In this document: positions 52,527-61,850 of the stretch, in pieces | Numbering within the stretch: the first letter of the stretch is position 1 | Layout of the letters: each line of letters opens with the position of its first letter | Assembly: GCA_038562375.1 (NCBI GenBank) | Contig: JBCFAY010000017.1 | Coordinates: forward strand, 7,681-71,680 | Length of the DNA: 64,000 nt | Origin: JBCFAY01 sp038562375 | GTDB lineage: Bacteria > Bacillota > Clostridia > Christensenellales > CAG-138 | Direction of reading: 5' to 3' | Notes under the pieces: model-generated | Told to the model about the DNA's origin: nothing | Database searches by the model: none | Seen by the model: the letters and a program-made list of their open reading frames with translations, nothing else | Translations under genes and position numbers: made by a program

Positions 52527-52808
52527 TTATTTGGCTTGTTTGGGTTTTTCAGGAACAATCTCGATTTCAAAACGGTCGAAATCGACGCTTTCCATAAAAT
52601 CAGCCGGTTTAAACACGGTTCTGCCGAATTGCTCAAGCTCTTTTAAATGCTTGCTGAGCATGACGGGGCGCGACAGATCGAATAGCTTTGATGCGCTCAA
52701 CAGGTTCTTCTCCCATTGCTCCTTTGAGGAAAAACGATCCCCTTCACATTCCAGAACAGCATCCTTTTGTATGCGTTGATCCGTGCGCAGTATCACCCAA
52801 AGCTTCAA
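52527..52808 (-). CDS. Conserved hypothetical protein
   Basis: A 93-residue soluble protein starting at TTG 52808, preceded by AAAGGAGG at ideal spacing. It begins MKLWVILRTDQRIQKDAVLE and contains a helical charged core and FEIEIVPEKPK at the end. I do not recognise a family. It could be co-transcribed with the larger gene upstream and the DUF378 gene downstream. Confidence 0.7.
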   Translation of the reverse strand: MKLWVILRTDQRIQKDAVLECEGDRFSSKEQWEKNLLSASKLFDLSRPVMLSKHLKELEQFGRTVFKPADFMESVDFDRFEIEIVPEKPKQAK

Positions 52809-52828
52809 TGGAATCCTCCTTTAGAATC

Positions 52829-52860
52829 GGAAGGCTGCCTGCAGTAAGCGGCAGCCTTCC
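52829..52860 (-). repeat. Hairpin between the zinc-ribbon gene and the small hypothetical gene
   Basis: GGAAGGCTGCC (52829-52839) and GGCAGCCTTCC (52850-52860) form an 11-bp perfect stem with a 10-base loop. There is no T-run, so it is either a weak terminator or an intercistronic processing site. Confidence 0.5.
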
Positions 52861-52880
52861 ATGCCGTATCGTTAAAAGTA

Positions 52881-54764
52881 CTAGCTCTTCAGCACAAACC
52901 ACGCATATACCAGCGGAAGGCCGCTCGCCTCGTGTTTGCCGTTGGGGTACGCAAAGATCGAATATGTCTTGCCGTCTCCCACTTCGATGGTCGCGGCGCT
53001 CGGGTAGTTCGGATGATATTCGATCACGACCATGTTGCCGCTGCCAACATCCATTTTCGCCAGTATCGTTTCGCCGTCCTCTATAATCTCCTCGATCGTG
53101 CCGACGCACTTATAGGCCTGGCTATGTGTCGGCGCTGCGACGATGCGCGCATAATCCATGGCATGAGCGCCCTGGGCATAGGTATCAAGATCCGGCGCGT
53201 GTTCCAGGTGAAACTCCTTGGTGGAACTGACGCCATCCTTGGTGGCGGTCACGACGGCACTGTACTGGCCGACATTCGGCGTGTTTGCGGTAAAGGAGAA
53301 GGTGCCGGCGGCGCTGTCGACGACGGGTTCCCCGGTAACATCGCCCGTAACGGTGATCGTGGAGCCCGGCTCCATCGTTCCCTTAACCGTAAAGGTCTCG
53401 GCCGTACCGCGAAGCGTGCCGCCTTCGGCGAGCGCGATCGTGGTCGCGGCGGCCGAATTATCGACGGTCAGCGTCGATCTGGCGGTGACATATCCGGCCT
53501 TGCGGCCTTCGATCGTAACGGTTTGCGGGCCGGTTTGCGTCAAGGTATATGAACCGGTAAAGTTCCCGCTCGCATCCACCGTGCATTCCTGATCATTGAT
53601 GTATGCCTTCGCTCCGGGATCGCTTAGCGTGCCCGCAACCTGGATTTTGCCGGAATCGGTCGTAACGCTTGAGGACTGCGGGGACGTAATCGTCATCGTG
53701 AGCGACGGCACAGCGATGGCGATCGGATCTATCTCGACCGGAGTGATTGTCCCATCCTCGGAGATGACTTTAAAGTCCGGCGTCACCATCACGGGGGAAG
53801 CATCTACCGGCTCCTGCGGGATCCACATGGCTTCGGCGATGCGCACGCCGATTTTACCGTTGGTGACGGGAAAGTCCTTTTGGGTCGTTCCAGCCGTAAA
53901 GCGGACGGTCGAGCCGTTTCGGGCATAGATCGTGATGGCATAAGCGGGCTGTCCGTCCTCCGTTTTGGACGGTTCGACCACGGCGTTGCGCGTGACGGGG
54001 CTGGAACTGAATATCCCGGAAATAAACGCGCCGATCCCGCCGGAATTCCTCGTAAACAACGACAGGAGCAGCACGATTACGACTACCCCCAGCACGCCGG
54101 CTGCAGCCCAGAACAGCGTGTTCCTCATGTTAGAACGCGAACGGGCGGCAGGGCGGCGCCGCGAAGGAGCTTTCCTGCTGCGATGATCGGTATAACCATA
54201 GTCCGGAGCTTTTGCCGCCTGCTGACGCGTGCGATAGGGAACAGGGGCGGTATTCAATTTCGGCGCGACAGGCGAATAATCTCCTTCCTCGTCGTTCATG
54301 GAATAGACCGTTGCCCTCGAAGGGGCAGCCGTCTCGTTTGAATCGTCGTAATGGTCGGCAGGATCGCGGCGCTGAGAAGCCCTTCCGGCGGCGGTAGAAA
54401 ACCTGGAAGGCGCGTTGCCTCTTGACGGAGCAGAGTCATCTTCCTCGACGGATGGAATAAAATGGCGGGGTGAATACCCGGTATAATCCTGCTGCTCGGA
54501 TGCGGGAACATCATGATCCTGTTCAAAAGCCGATAAATCCTCTTCCGTTATCGAGTCGGCCTTGAATTCGGGCTTAGGCCATTTTGGCGCGCGTACAAAA
54601 CCCCAACCGTCCTTGCCGGGCTGCGCGGGTTCCTCGGCGGCGGGCGGCGTAACGTATTTGGGGGATTGGTAAACCTCCGGCGAATCGGATTCAAAAGAAG
54701 AGGCGCAAATCTTGCAGAACTTTGTGCCCTCTGGATTGACCGCGCCGCATGCTTTACATACCAT
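52881..54764 (-). CDS. Zinc-ribbon, single-span surface protein with Ig-like repeats
   Basis: A 627-residue protein. It has a cytoplasmic N-terminal zinc ribbon (Cys3, Cys6, Cys17, Cys20), a long disordered acidic/Ser-rich segment to about 205, a basic stretch and one membrane helix (about 217-237). The outer region contains at least two Ig-like or bacterial Big-type units (around TMTITSPQSSSVTT and GTMEPGSTITVTGDV). The tail has a beta-rich domain. GGAGG precedes the ATG. It is probably an envelope-associated structural or sensing protein. Like the gene at 3283, it combines a zinc ribbon with membrane segments, but in the opposite order. Confidence 0.8.
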   Translation of the reverse strand: MVCKACGAVNPEGTKFCKICASSFESDSPEVYQSPKYVTPPAAEEPAQPGKDGWGFVRAPKWPKPEFKADSITEEDLSAFEQDHDVPASEQQDYTGYSPRHFIPSVEEDDSAPSRGNAPSRFSTAAGRASQRRDPADHYDDSNETAAPSRATVYSMNDEEGDYSPVAPKLNTAPVPYRTRQQAAKAPDYGYTDHRSRKAPSRRRPAARSRSNMRNTLFWAAAGVLGVVVIVLLLSLFTRNSGGIGAFISGIFSSSPVTRNAVVEPSKTEDGQPAYAITIYARNGSTVRFTAGTTQKDFPVTNGKIGVRIAEAMWIPQEPVDASPVMVTPDFKVISEDGTITPVEIDPIAIAVPSLTMTITSPQSSSVTTDSGKIQVAGTLSDPGAKAYINDQECTVDASGNFTGSYTLTQTGPQTVTIEGRKAGYVTARSTLTVDNSAAATTIALAEGGTLRGTAETFTVKGTMEPGSTITVTGDVTGEPVVDSAAGTFSFTANTPNVGQYSAVVTATKDGVSSTKEFHLEHAPDLDTYAQGAHAMDYARIVAAPTHSQAYKCVGTIEEIIEDGETILAKMDVGSGNMVVIEYHPNYPSAATIEVGDGKTYSIFAYPNGKHEASGLPLVYAWFVLKS

Positions 54765-54808
54765 ATCAGAAACCTCCTAACGGTTACGGGCCGGTGCACT
54801 TTGGCCTT

Positions 54809-54837
54809 ATTATAGCAAATTTTAGTCAACGTGCAAA
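54809..54837 (-). promoter_or_regulatory. Promoter of the zinc-ribbon surface protein gene
   Basis: On the minus strand, TTTGCA (54837-54832), a 17-bp spacer and consensus TATAAT (54814-54809). Confidence 0.65.
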
Positions 54838-54888
54838 CCAAAAGCAGAGCGCGATTGTAAATAAAGCGTTACGTGACGCCGCCGGGGG

Positions 54889-54917
54889 TTTAGAAGTGCG
54901 GCCGATTATGCTATAAT
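54889..54917 (+). promoter_or_regulatory. Promoter of galU
   Basis: TTTAGA (54889-54894), a 17-bp spacer and consensus TATAAT (54912-54917). Confidence 0.6.
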
Positions 54918-54964
54918 TTCAATATCACTATCTGCGGCCAACGGCCGCGAAAGGCGGTCTGTTC

Positions 54965-55852
54965 ATGCAACAAATCAGAAAGGCTGTCATTCCCGCAGCG
55001 GGCCTTGGCACCCGTTTCCTGCCCGCTACGAAGGCGCAACCCAAGGAAATGCTGCCCTTGGTGGACAAGCCTACCATACAGTTTATAATCGAGGAGGCGG
55101 TAGCCTCCGGCATAAAGGATATTCTCATTATCACCGGCCGCGGGAAAAAAGCGATCGAGGATCATTTTGATCGCTGCGTCGAGTTGGAGGAGGAACTGGA
55201 AGCGAAGAACAAGACGGAGCTTCTTAAAATGGTGCGCGATATCTCCGATCTTGCACAAATCCATTACATCCGTCAGAAGCAGGCTTTGGGACTCGGCCAT
55301 GCAATCTCATGCGCGCGCAGCTTTATCGGCGATGAGCCTTTTGCGGTACTGCTCGGCGATAACGTCGTAAAAAGCGCCGCTCCTTCTTTAAAACAGCTCA
55401 TCGACGTGTACGAGCGCACCGGCTGCACCGTGATTGGGGTTCAGGACGTTCCCGATGAGCAGGTATCGCGGTTCGGCATCGTCGGCGCTGTCGGCGATCC
55501 TTCCGCCGATGTGTTCGAGGTTTCAAGGCTTGTGGAAAAGCCCCGTCTGGAGGACGCTCCCTCTCATACGGCCATTTTGGGGCGCTACGTGATCACGCCC
55601 GATATCTTCAAGATACTTGAGCGTCAGACTCCTGGGGTCAACGGGGAGATTCAGCTTACCGACGCTTTCGTCACGCTGTTAAAATCCAAAAGCATCTACG
55701 CTAGACGGATCGATGGGATCCATTACGACGTCGGCGATAAGCTTGGTTTTTTGATCGCGACGGTCGAATACGCGCTCGCCCGCCCGGACATCAGCGAACA
55801 ATTTCTTGCGTATCTGAAAGATACGGTTCAAAAAAACGAGGAGCGCATATGA
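54965..55852 (+). CDS. galU: UTP--glucose-1-phosphate uridylyltransferase
   Basis: A 295-residue nucleotidyltransferase making UDP-glucose from glucose-1-phosphate and UTP. The signature GLGTRFLPATKAQPKEMLP lies at about residues 13-31, with a VEKP motif in the second half. UDP-glucose would supply glycolipid and wall polymer synthesis, including possibly the GT4 enzyme at 20585. The stop overlaps the start of the next gene by 4 bases. Confidence 0.96.
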   Translation: MQQIRKAVIPAAGLGTRFLPATKAQPKEMLPLVDKPTIQFIIEEAVASGIKDILIITGRGKKAIEDHFDRCVELEEELEAKNKTELLKMVRDISDLAQIHYIRQKQALGLGHAISCARSFIGDEPFAVLLGDNVVKSAAPSLKQLIDVYERTGCTVIGVQDVPDEQVSRFGIVGAVGDPSADVFEVSRLVEKPRLEDAPSHTAILGRYVITPDIFKILERQTPGVNGEIQLTDAFVTLLKSKSIYARRIDGIHYDVGDKLGFLIATVEYALARPDISEQFLAYLKDTVQKNEERI

Positions 55853-57732
55853 AAAGCTGCAAAAAACTTCTTTGCGTCATCCTTTTGCTGGCCGCATTGT
55901 TTGCGTTGGGGTGCAAAGCGCCGGAAGACGCATCGCAATCCGCAGGATCATTTATCAAAACCGCAATGAGCGGCGGCACACAAATGGAGAACGCAAACGC
56001 CTATTCCCTCAGCGTTCAACAGGACGGTGCGGACACGCATATCCTGTTCGGCTTCCAAATAGGCAGCCGCGTATCCGGGAGCGACGCACAATCTCCGGCT
56101 GATTCCGTTCCCCAATATGCCGTTTCGCTTTTAAGCTCTCCGGCGCGCCTTGTCGTGTCGTTTGATCCGCTTGCCTACACGGATTATGAGCGCACGCTGG
56201 AACTTAGCAGCAATTTGGTTTACGGCTGTTTTCGGGAATGCTTTGTCGGCGGAACGCAAACCAACATCTATTTTCAGCTTTCCCGCGACGCGCAATACCA
56301 AGTGAAGGAAAGCGCCAATACGCTCGAGATCATATTGCGGCCCGACGACGAAGAGCAGCCAAAAGATCCGCCGGTGCAGTATTTCGTGATGACCAATGCT
56401 TTTGTCGAGCGTTGTAACGGCGCCGTGACGTTTGAATCCGGTTTTGCGCCCGTGCTCTGCAGAAATCTTTCGGATGTGGTTCTGCTTTCAGGGGCGTTTT
56501 CGACCCAGGAAGAAGCGGATACGTTCCGCGGAGCAACTGCCAAAACCGCGACGGGCATCCTGCCGGAGCAGTTCAAGACCATCGCTCTGTATCAAAACGA
56601 CCTTCCTATTTATGACGAGCAGCTCGATTATACGCCCGTCTACTCGAAGAATGTCATTCGCGTCGACGGGACTGAGCAAACGCTTGATGTGCTGACGCCG
56701 CAGGGCTTATATCTGTGTGAAACGCCCGACGGAAGCGGTTACCTGTTCAGCAAAGCGATCCGCGAGGCCGCGGTTGGTACGCAGGATGAAAACCGCTACG
56801 AGCAGCTTTGGATGTATTCCCTTGACGGGACATACAGAGCGTTGCTGCGTTTTGAGTTCTATGCGATCGACAGCGCCGCCTACTCTCCGGACGGCAGACG
56901 TCTTGCCGTGCTTGAACAAGCCCAGGAAGGGTCGCATTTGTATGTGTTCGACGTGGATACCAACGAGCTGCTGGCCGATCTTGCGGAAGCAGGTTTCGGC
57001 AACACGATCAGCGCGTTCACATGGGACGGATTGGGCAATACGATCTATGCGATATCCGGCTCCTCCGGCATGCAGGTTCACCAATATGATTTTACCATCC
57101 CCGACGAGAGCAAGCGCCACAGCGTCGTCGATAAGCGCGGAGCCGATGAAGGGTCCATCGCTTTTTGCGAGGGCGAAATATACTTTGTCGAAGCCACGCT
57201 GGAGCAAGGTTCCTTTATCTATTCCATAAAGCCCGAGGGCGGTGTCCGGAAACAGTTCCTCAGAGGCAGCGCGTTTGAGCTTTCGCCGGATAAAAGATAT
57301 CTGGCGTTTACGACATCCGGAGCGGATGCGGTGCAGGAGATCAGCGACAGTCAATTCTTGATTTATGATTTTCAAACCAAAACGCAGAAAGTCATAACAG
57401 GCGAATTCGACGTATTCGATTGCGTTTGGTCTCATGACGCGAAGCGCCTGTACTTTTTTGAAAACAGGCTCAGCGGCGGGCAAACAGAAGAGGGGGAGGG
57501 CGGCGAAGAGACGACCCAAGACACCGCAACACCCGCGGATGCTTATCCATATACGCTGTACGTATACGACCTTTCAAGCGGTGAGACCACACGGATTGCA
57601 GATTTGTCAGTTCCGCGTGTTTTTGCTTCCGCATCCTCTGATATGCTTTACCTTCCGTATGATGAAGACGCCGAGGGCACCGGGATCCGCGCAACATACA
57701 TCCTGCAATCCGATGCCCTTACGCATCCATAA
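55849..57732 (+). CDS. Lipoprotein with beta-propeller-like region
   Basis: A 627-residue exported lipoprotein with a lipobox LFALGC (Cys22). The first ~180 residues are beta-rich (possibly AMIN-like). The second half contains propeller-like repeats such as SAAYSPDGRRLAVLE and FELSPDKRYLAFTTSG, recalling TolB or WD40-type blades. A low-complexity acidic stretch lies near the end. It is translationally coupled to galU, suggesting an envelope or polysaccharide role. No specific function assigned. Confidence 0.8.
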   Translation: MKSCKKLLCVILLLAALFALGCKAPEDASQSAGSFIKTAMSGGTQMENANAYSLSVQQDGADTHILFGFQIGSRVSGSDAQSPADSVPQYAVSLLSSPARLVVSFDPLAYTDYERTLELSSNLVYGCFRECFVGGTQTNIYFQLSRDAQYQVKESANTLEIILRPDDEEQPKDPPVQYFVMTNAFVERCNGAVTFESGFAPVLCRNLSDVVLLSGAFSTQEEADTFRGATAKTATGILPEQFKTIALYQNDLPIYDEQLDYTPVYSKNVIRVDGTEQTLDVLTPQGLYLCETPDGSGYLFSKAIREAAVGTQDENRYEQLWMYSLDGTYRALLRFEFYAIDSAAYSPDGRRLAVLEQAQEGSHLYVFDVDTNELLADLAEAGFGNTISAFTWDGLGNTIYAISGSSGMQVHQYDFTIPDESKRHSVVDKRGADEGSIAFCEGEIYFVEATLEQGSFIYSIKPEGGVRKQFLRGSAFELSPDKRYLAFTTSGADAVQEISDSQFLIYDFQTKTQKVITGEFDVFDCVWSHDAKRLYFFENRLSGGQTEEGEGGEETTQDTATPADAYPYTLYVYDLSSGETTRIADLSVPRVFASASSDMLYLPYDEDAEGTGIRATYILQSDALTHP

Positions 57733-58388
57733 TGAGATTCAATATGGACCGAATTTGAAAGGCGGCGGCAATATTTATTTGGCGCTGCGCATGGAGATTA
57801 TGGCAGTATTTTTCGGAATGGGGCGAATAAACAGCAATATAGTTTCAAAATGGCACTGAAATGTTTTTTAAATGTTGAGCCCATTGGTTAGACGCTGATT
57901 TATAGTGATTATAGGAGTCGTTCTGCATTAATATACTTCTTTTCAGATTACTAATGCTTCAAAAAGAAAGCATTGGTGCCACTCTTTTGAAGTATGCAAA
58001 ATCAGGGACCAAAATCAAACGCATAGATATGCGCTTAAAACAGCAATTCACAATGATTTCAACTTTTCAGGTCATAAGAGAGGTCTCTAAAAATGAAATA
58101 TTTTCCAGGAATGTTTTAACTAATAATGAAATCTGTTTCCTATGATATATAGCAAATCATAATTATATGATATACAGTTCATTGCAAGACTTCCTGTGAA
58201 AATGTATTTACAAACCAATAGGACTTTGCTAAAATGACGCTGTGTCCAACCCTGACCGATGATATGCTTAAGCATTTCGGCAACAGACATATGATCAAGC
58301 GCTGTGCCGACACCATTCCAACCGCTTATTGAAAATAGATTTTCCTGCTGTAGTGGGCATTTAAGAAAAAACAGAGAAGGGGAGACAA
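57733..58388. other. AT-rich intergenic region without a supported gene
   Basis: About 650 bp, clearly AT-richer than both flanks. It contains an inverted repeat ATCATA-ATTA-TATGAT (58156-58171). Short frames exist on both strands (57954-58145 plus, 58120-58395 minus) but lack ribosome binding sites and recognisable domains. It could be a decayed mobile element or gene remnant. Confidence 0.5.
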
Positions 58389-59087
58389 ATGACACAAATA
58401 ACGATTCTGGGAATTAGTGGAAGCCATCGAAAAGGTGCGACGGAATACTGTGTTCAGGAAGCGCTCAAGGCTGCAGAAGAATTCCCCGGCGTTACGACAC
58501 GTTTTGTGTCGCTCCGTGGAAAAAAACTTTCACATTGCATCCATTGCAACGCGTGCATTAAGAACAAAGTTCCCTGTATTATTAAGGATGATTTCCAGGA
58601 AGTCTATGAAGAGTTCTTGAAGGCCGACGCTTACATCATCGGCACCCCGGTGTATCAGGCATCCGCGACGCCGCTTTTGCAGGACTTCTTCAGCAGGATC
58701 CGGCCGACCGGACTTGTCTATCCCGGCATCCTCGCCAATAAGGTCGGAGGCGCCATCGCTACGGGCGGCACGCGTCACGGTGGTCAGGAGATGACGAACC
58801 TCGTGATCCACAATTTCTTTACGACTTACGAGATATTGGTCACGGCCGGACCCATGGGAAATTACACCGGCGCGTGCGTATGGACGAAGGATCTCAAAGA
58901 AGAGGGCGCCGCAGCCGACGAGGTCGGCATGCTGCGCGTCCGTGGGCTGGGCAAGAGGATCGCCGAAGTCGCCCTGATCCTGAAGGCTGGGAAAGAATCG
59001 CTGGCCGCTCAGAATATTTCCTTCGATGCAATCAACAAACTTTGGAGCGAAAAGAAAGACGATCTGGCGTCCGGCAAAATTCAGTAA
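58389..59087 (+). CDS. NADPH-dependent FMN reductase / flavodoxin-like oxidoreductase
   Basis: A 232-residue flavodoxin-fold enzyme with the N-terminal phosphate loop GISGSHRKGATEY and the family motif GTPVYQASATPLLQDFF. A CIHCNACI segment (about 50-57) resembles that of iron-sulfur flavoproteins, so an Fe-S site is possible. AAGGGGAG precedes the ATG. It lies 78 bp before the BMP importer operon and may share its transcript. Confidence 0.88.
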   Translation: MTQITILGISGSHRKGATEYCVQEALKAAEEFPGVTTRFVSLRGKKLSHCIHCNACIKNKVPCIIKDDFQEVYEEFLKADAYIIGTPVYQASATPLLQDFFSRIRPTGLVYPGILANKVGGAIATGGTRHGGQEMTNLVIHNFFTTYEILVTAGPMGNYTGACVWTKDLKEEGAAADEVGMLRVRGLGKRIAEVALILKAGKESLAAQNISFDAINKLWSEKKDDLASGKIQ

Positions 59088-59092
59088 CCCAT

Positions 59093-59127
59093 CTGTACGT
59101 GGAGGTACAGATATCCCGAATGGGATA
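59093..59127 (+). repeat. Two small hairpins before the BMP importer gene
   Basis: CTGTAC (59093-59098) with GTACAG (59105-59110), and TATCCC (59112-59117) with GGGATA (59122-59127). They lie in the 78-bp gap before the binding-protein gene. Confidence 0.45.
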
Positions 59128-59165
59128 ACGGTGTTGCAAAATAAAACGATGAAAGGGACAGAAAA

Positions 59166-60278
59166 ATGAAAAAAGCTAAATTCTCAATCGCCCTGCTGGC
59201 TCTGCTTATGTCCATAATGATGCTCTTCGTAGCGTGTGCGCCCGCCCCGGCGGAAGAGACCACCGAACCGACCGCTGCGCCCGAACAGACCGCGGCTCCC
59301 GAACCGACCGCAGTGCCCGAGGATAAAATCAGCGTGTTCATGGCTGTAGGTACCGGTGGTTTGGGCGATGGCGGCTACAACGACAGCGCAAACGCCGGCG
59401 CCGTTAAAGCTCAGGAAGAATTCGGCATCGACCTGCAGGTTTACGAACCCAAATCCCTCAGCGAAATCGAAGCGCAGTTCCTCGCCGCGGGCGAGAGCAA
59501 GGAGTATGATCTGCTCATCGGCATCGGCATGGACAATGCCTCCGGCGTCGATAAGGCTTCGACCGCATATCCCGATCAGAGTTTCGCGATCTTCCAGGCT
59601 GTGTATGACAAGCCCAACGTGCTTTCCGCCAACATCGCGATCGAGGACGGCGGTTATCTGATCGGCGTGCTGGTTGCCACGCTGTACAAGGAAAACGCTC
59701 TCCCCAATGTGCCCGCCGGCACCCATAAGATGGGTATGGTTCTTGCCATGGCCGGCGAAGAGACCAGCAAGGAGATCTTCGCTATCCAGGCCGGCGGCAA
59801 ATCCGTTGATCCCGATTTCGAGGTCATCACGACTGAAATCGGCAGCTGGACGGATCATGCCAAAGCCAAGGAGCTCGCGGTATCCCTGTTTGAAAAGGGC
59901 TGCGGCGTTGTGACCCATTACGCGGGCTCGGCCGGCAACGGCATCTTCGAAGCCGCGAAGGAGACCGGCGGATATGTCATCGGCGCTCACAGCAACCAGA
60001 ACGAAATGGCCGATACCGTCATCTGCTCGACCGTTGAGGATATGACCAGCGCGGTATACAACCTCATCAAGAGCTATGTCGATGGCTCCTTCGCAGCCGG
60101 CAGCATCCGCTACGGCCTGAAGGACAACGTTGACTATGTGACCTTTGATAACAGCAAAGTCGCCATTCCCGACAGCGTCAAGCAGGCTGTCGACGCGGTC
60201 GGCCAGAAAATCATCAGCGGCGAGATCGAGCCGCCGGTCACCCAGGCAGAGCTCGACGCATTTGTTGCCGGCTTATAA
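59166..60278 (+). CDS. BMP-family ABC substrate-binding lipoprotein
   Basis: A 370-residue basic membrane protein (BMP/PnrA) family lipoprotein, anchored through Cys24 (lipobox FVAC). A Pro/Glu/Thr-rich linker follows. The binding domain holds GLGDGGYNDSANAGAVKA, a canonical nucleoside-type motif, and GSAGNGIFEAAKE. PnrA and BmpA proteins bind purine nucleosides, and that is the likely ligand. AAAGGGA precedes the ATG. First gene of a four-gene importer. Confidence 0.92.
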   Translation: MKKAKFSIALLALLMSIMMLFVACAPAPAEETTEPTAAPEQTAAPEPTAVPEDKISVFMAVGTGGLGDGGYNDSANAGAVKAQEEFGIDLQVYEPKSLSEIEAQFLAAGESKEYDLLIGIGMDNASGVDKASTAYPDQSFAIFQAVYDKPNVLSANIAIEDGGYLIGVLVATLYKENALPNVPAGTHKMGMVLAMAGEETSKEIFAIQAGGKSVDPDFEVITTEIGSWTDHAKAKELAVSLFEKGCGVVTHYAGSAGNGIFEAAKETGGYVIGAHSNQNEMADTVICSTVEDMTSAVYNLIKSYVDGSFAAGSIRYGLKDNVDYVTFDNSKVAIPDSVKQAVDAVGQKIISGEIEPPVTQAELDAFVAGL

Positions 60279-60335
60279 GCTGCCCATCGAGGCAGGCAGC
60301 CGTAAACGCCCGAGACAAGAAGGAGCATTTTCCTA

Positions 60336-61850
60336 ATGAGCGATAAACCAATAGCTGTTGAGTTAAAAAACATTACGAAACGGTTTGGATCTTTTTGCGC
60401 GAACGATGACATCAGCTTAACGGTTCGCGCGGGGGAAGTGCACGGGTTGCTTGGCGAGAACGGCGCCGGCAAAAGTACGTTGATGAACGTACTCTACGGA
60501 ATGCTAAAACCGGACCATGGTGAGATTATCGTCAAAGGGGAGCCCCGGATTATCCGGGGCCCCCATGACGCTATGAGCCTCGGCATCCAAATGGTGCATC
60601 AGCATTTCATGCTCGCGCATCCTTACAAAGCATGGGAAAATGTCGTGCTGGGTGAGGAGCCGACCATCGCGAAGCTCTTCATCGATGTTAAGAAATCCAA
60701 CAAGGAAGTGCTGCGCGCCGCGGCGCTTTGCGATTTTAATATCGATCCGTTCGAAACGGTTGAAAAAATGCCTGTCGCAATGCGGCAAAAACTCGAAATC
60801 GTTCGTGCCTTGTATCATAAGTGCGATGTCTTGATCCTCGACGAGCCGACGGCCGTTCTGTCCGTACAGGAATCGGACGAGCTTTTGGACGTTATGAGGA
60901 AATTGCGTGCCGAGGGCACCGCAATCATTCTAATCACGCATAAACTGCGCGAAGCCATGCAGATCTGCGATAATATCACCGTTTTGCGGCACGGCCAAGT
61001 CGTAGAGACCCGTCCCGTTTCAGAAGTGACCCCGGAATCTCTGGCTACGGCGATGGTCGGACGGCCGGTGCTCTTTGAGCTGCCCGGCCGCGCTCCCGTT
61101 ACGCCCGATATTGCGCTTTCGGTGGAAGATGTTTCGACCGGCTGCACGAAAAGGGATCTTAAAAATATTAGTTTCCAAATTCATAAAGGTGAAATTTTCG
61201 GCGTCGCCGGGGTTGAAGGCAACGGCCAAAATGCCTTGGTCGAATCGCTTGTTGGGCTCCAAAAGCTCAGCGGCGGTAAGATCACGCTCAACGGTACGCC
61301 GTTTTGCCAGCTTTCGGCGGATAAGCGCGTAAAGAGAATCGCCCATATTGCCGAGGATCGTCACGCGCAGGGTTATTTGAGCAACTTCTCCGTGCTTGAA
61401 AACGTTATGTTGGGGCGGCAAAAGGAAGGAAAATTCCGCAAAGGGCTGCTCGTGAACAAGAAGGCGCTCATCGAACAAGCCAATGAAATCGTAAAGGACT
61501 TCGACGTCCGTACGACATCGATTTACGAAGCGGCCGGTTCCCTCTCCGGCGGAAACCAGCAGAAGCTGTTGGTCGGAAGAGAGTTTACAAAGCCTGAAGC
61601 GGAACTGGTCATTGCGGAACATCCCAGCAGGGGCCTTGACATCGCATCATCGGAATACGTTCAGCGCTGCCTGGTTGAGATGCGAAACAAGGGCTGCTGC
61701 GTTCTTTTAATCACTGCGGATCTGGATGAATTGCTCTCCCTGTCCGACAGGATCGGCGTGATGTACGAGGGAAAGATGGTGGCCGTCGGCAATGCGGAAG
61801 AATTCCCGCCGCGCGTTCTTGGCCTGTATATGACGGGAGGCTGCGTATGA
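60336..61850 (+). CDS. Dual-domain ABC ATPase of a nucleoside-type importer (NupO-like)
   Basis: A 504-residue protein with two ATPase domains. Domain 1 has Walker A GENGAGKST and Walker B LILDEPTAVL, but its signature region reads MPVAMRQKLE, not LSVG or LSGG. Domain 2 has a Walker A relic GVEGNGQNAL, a full signature SLSGGNQQK and AEHPSRGLD. This asymmetry is typical of RbsA/NupO-type ATPases, though the domain 1 signature is more divergent than usual. AAGGAG precedes the ATG. The end overlaps the next gene by 4 bases. Confidence 0.92.
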   Translation: MSDKPIAVELKNITKRFGSFCANDDISLTVRAGEVHGLLGENGAGKSTLMNVLYGMLKPDHGEIIVKGEPRIIRGPHDAMSLGIQMVHQHFMLAHPYKAWENVVLGEEPTIAKLFIDVKKSNKEVLRAAALCDFNIDPFETVEKMPVAMRQKLEIVRALYHKCDVLILDEPTAVLSVQESDELLDVMRKLRAEGTAIILITHKLREAMQICDNITVLRHGQVVETRPVSEVTPESLATAMVGRPVLFELPGRAPVTPDIALSVEDVSTGCTKRDLKNISFQIHKGEIFGVAGVEGNGQNALVESLVGLQKLSGGKITLNGTPFCQLSADKRVKRIAHIAEDRHAQGYLSNFSVLENVMLGRQKEGKFRKGLLVNKKALIEQANEIVKDFDVRTTSIYEAAGSLSGGNQQKLLVGREFTKPEAELVIAEHPSRGLDIASSEYVQRCLVEMRNKGCCVLLITADLDELLSLSDRIGVMYEGKMVAVGNAEEFPPRVLGLYMTGGCV

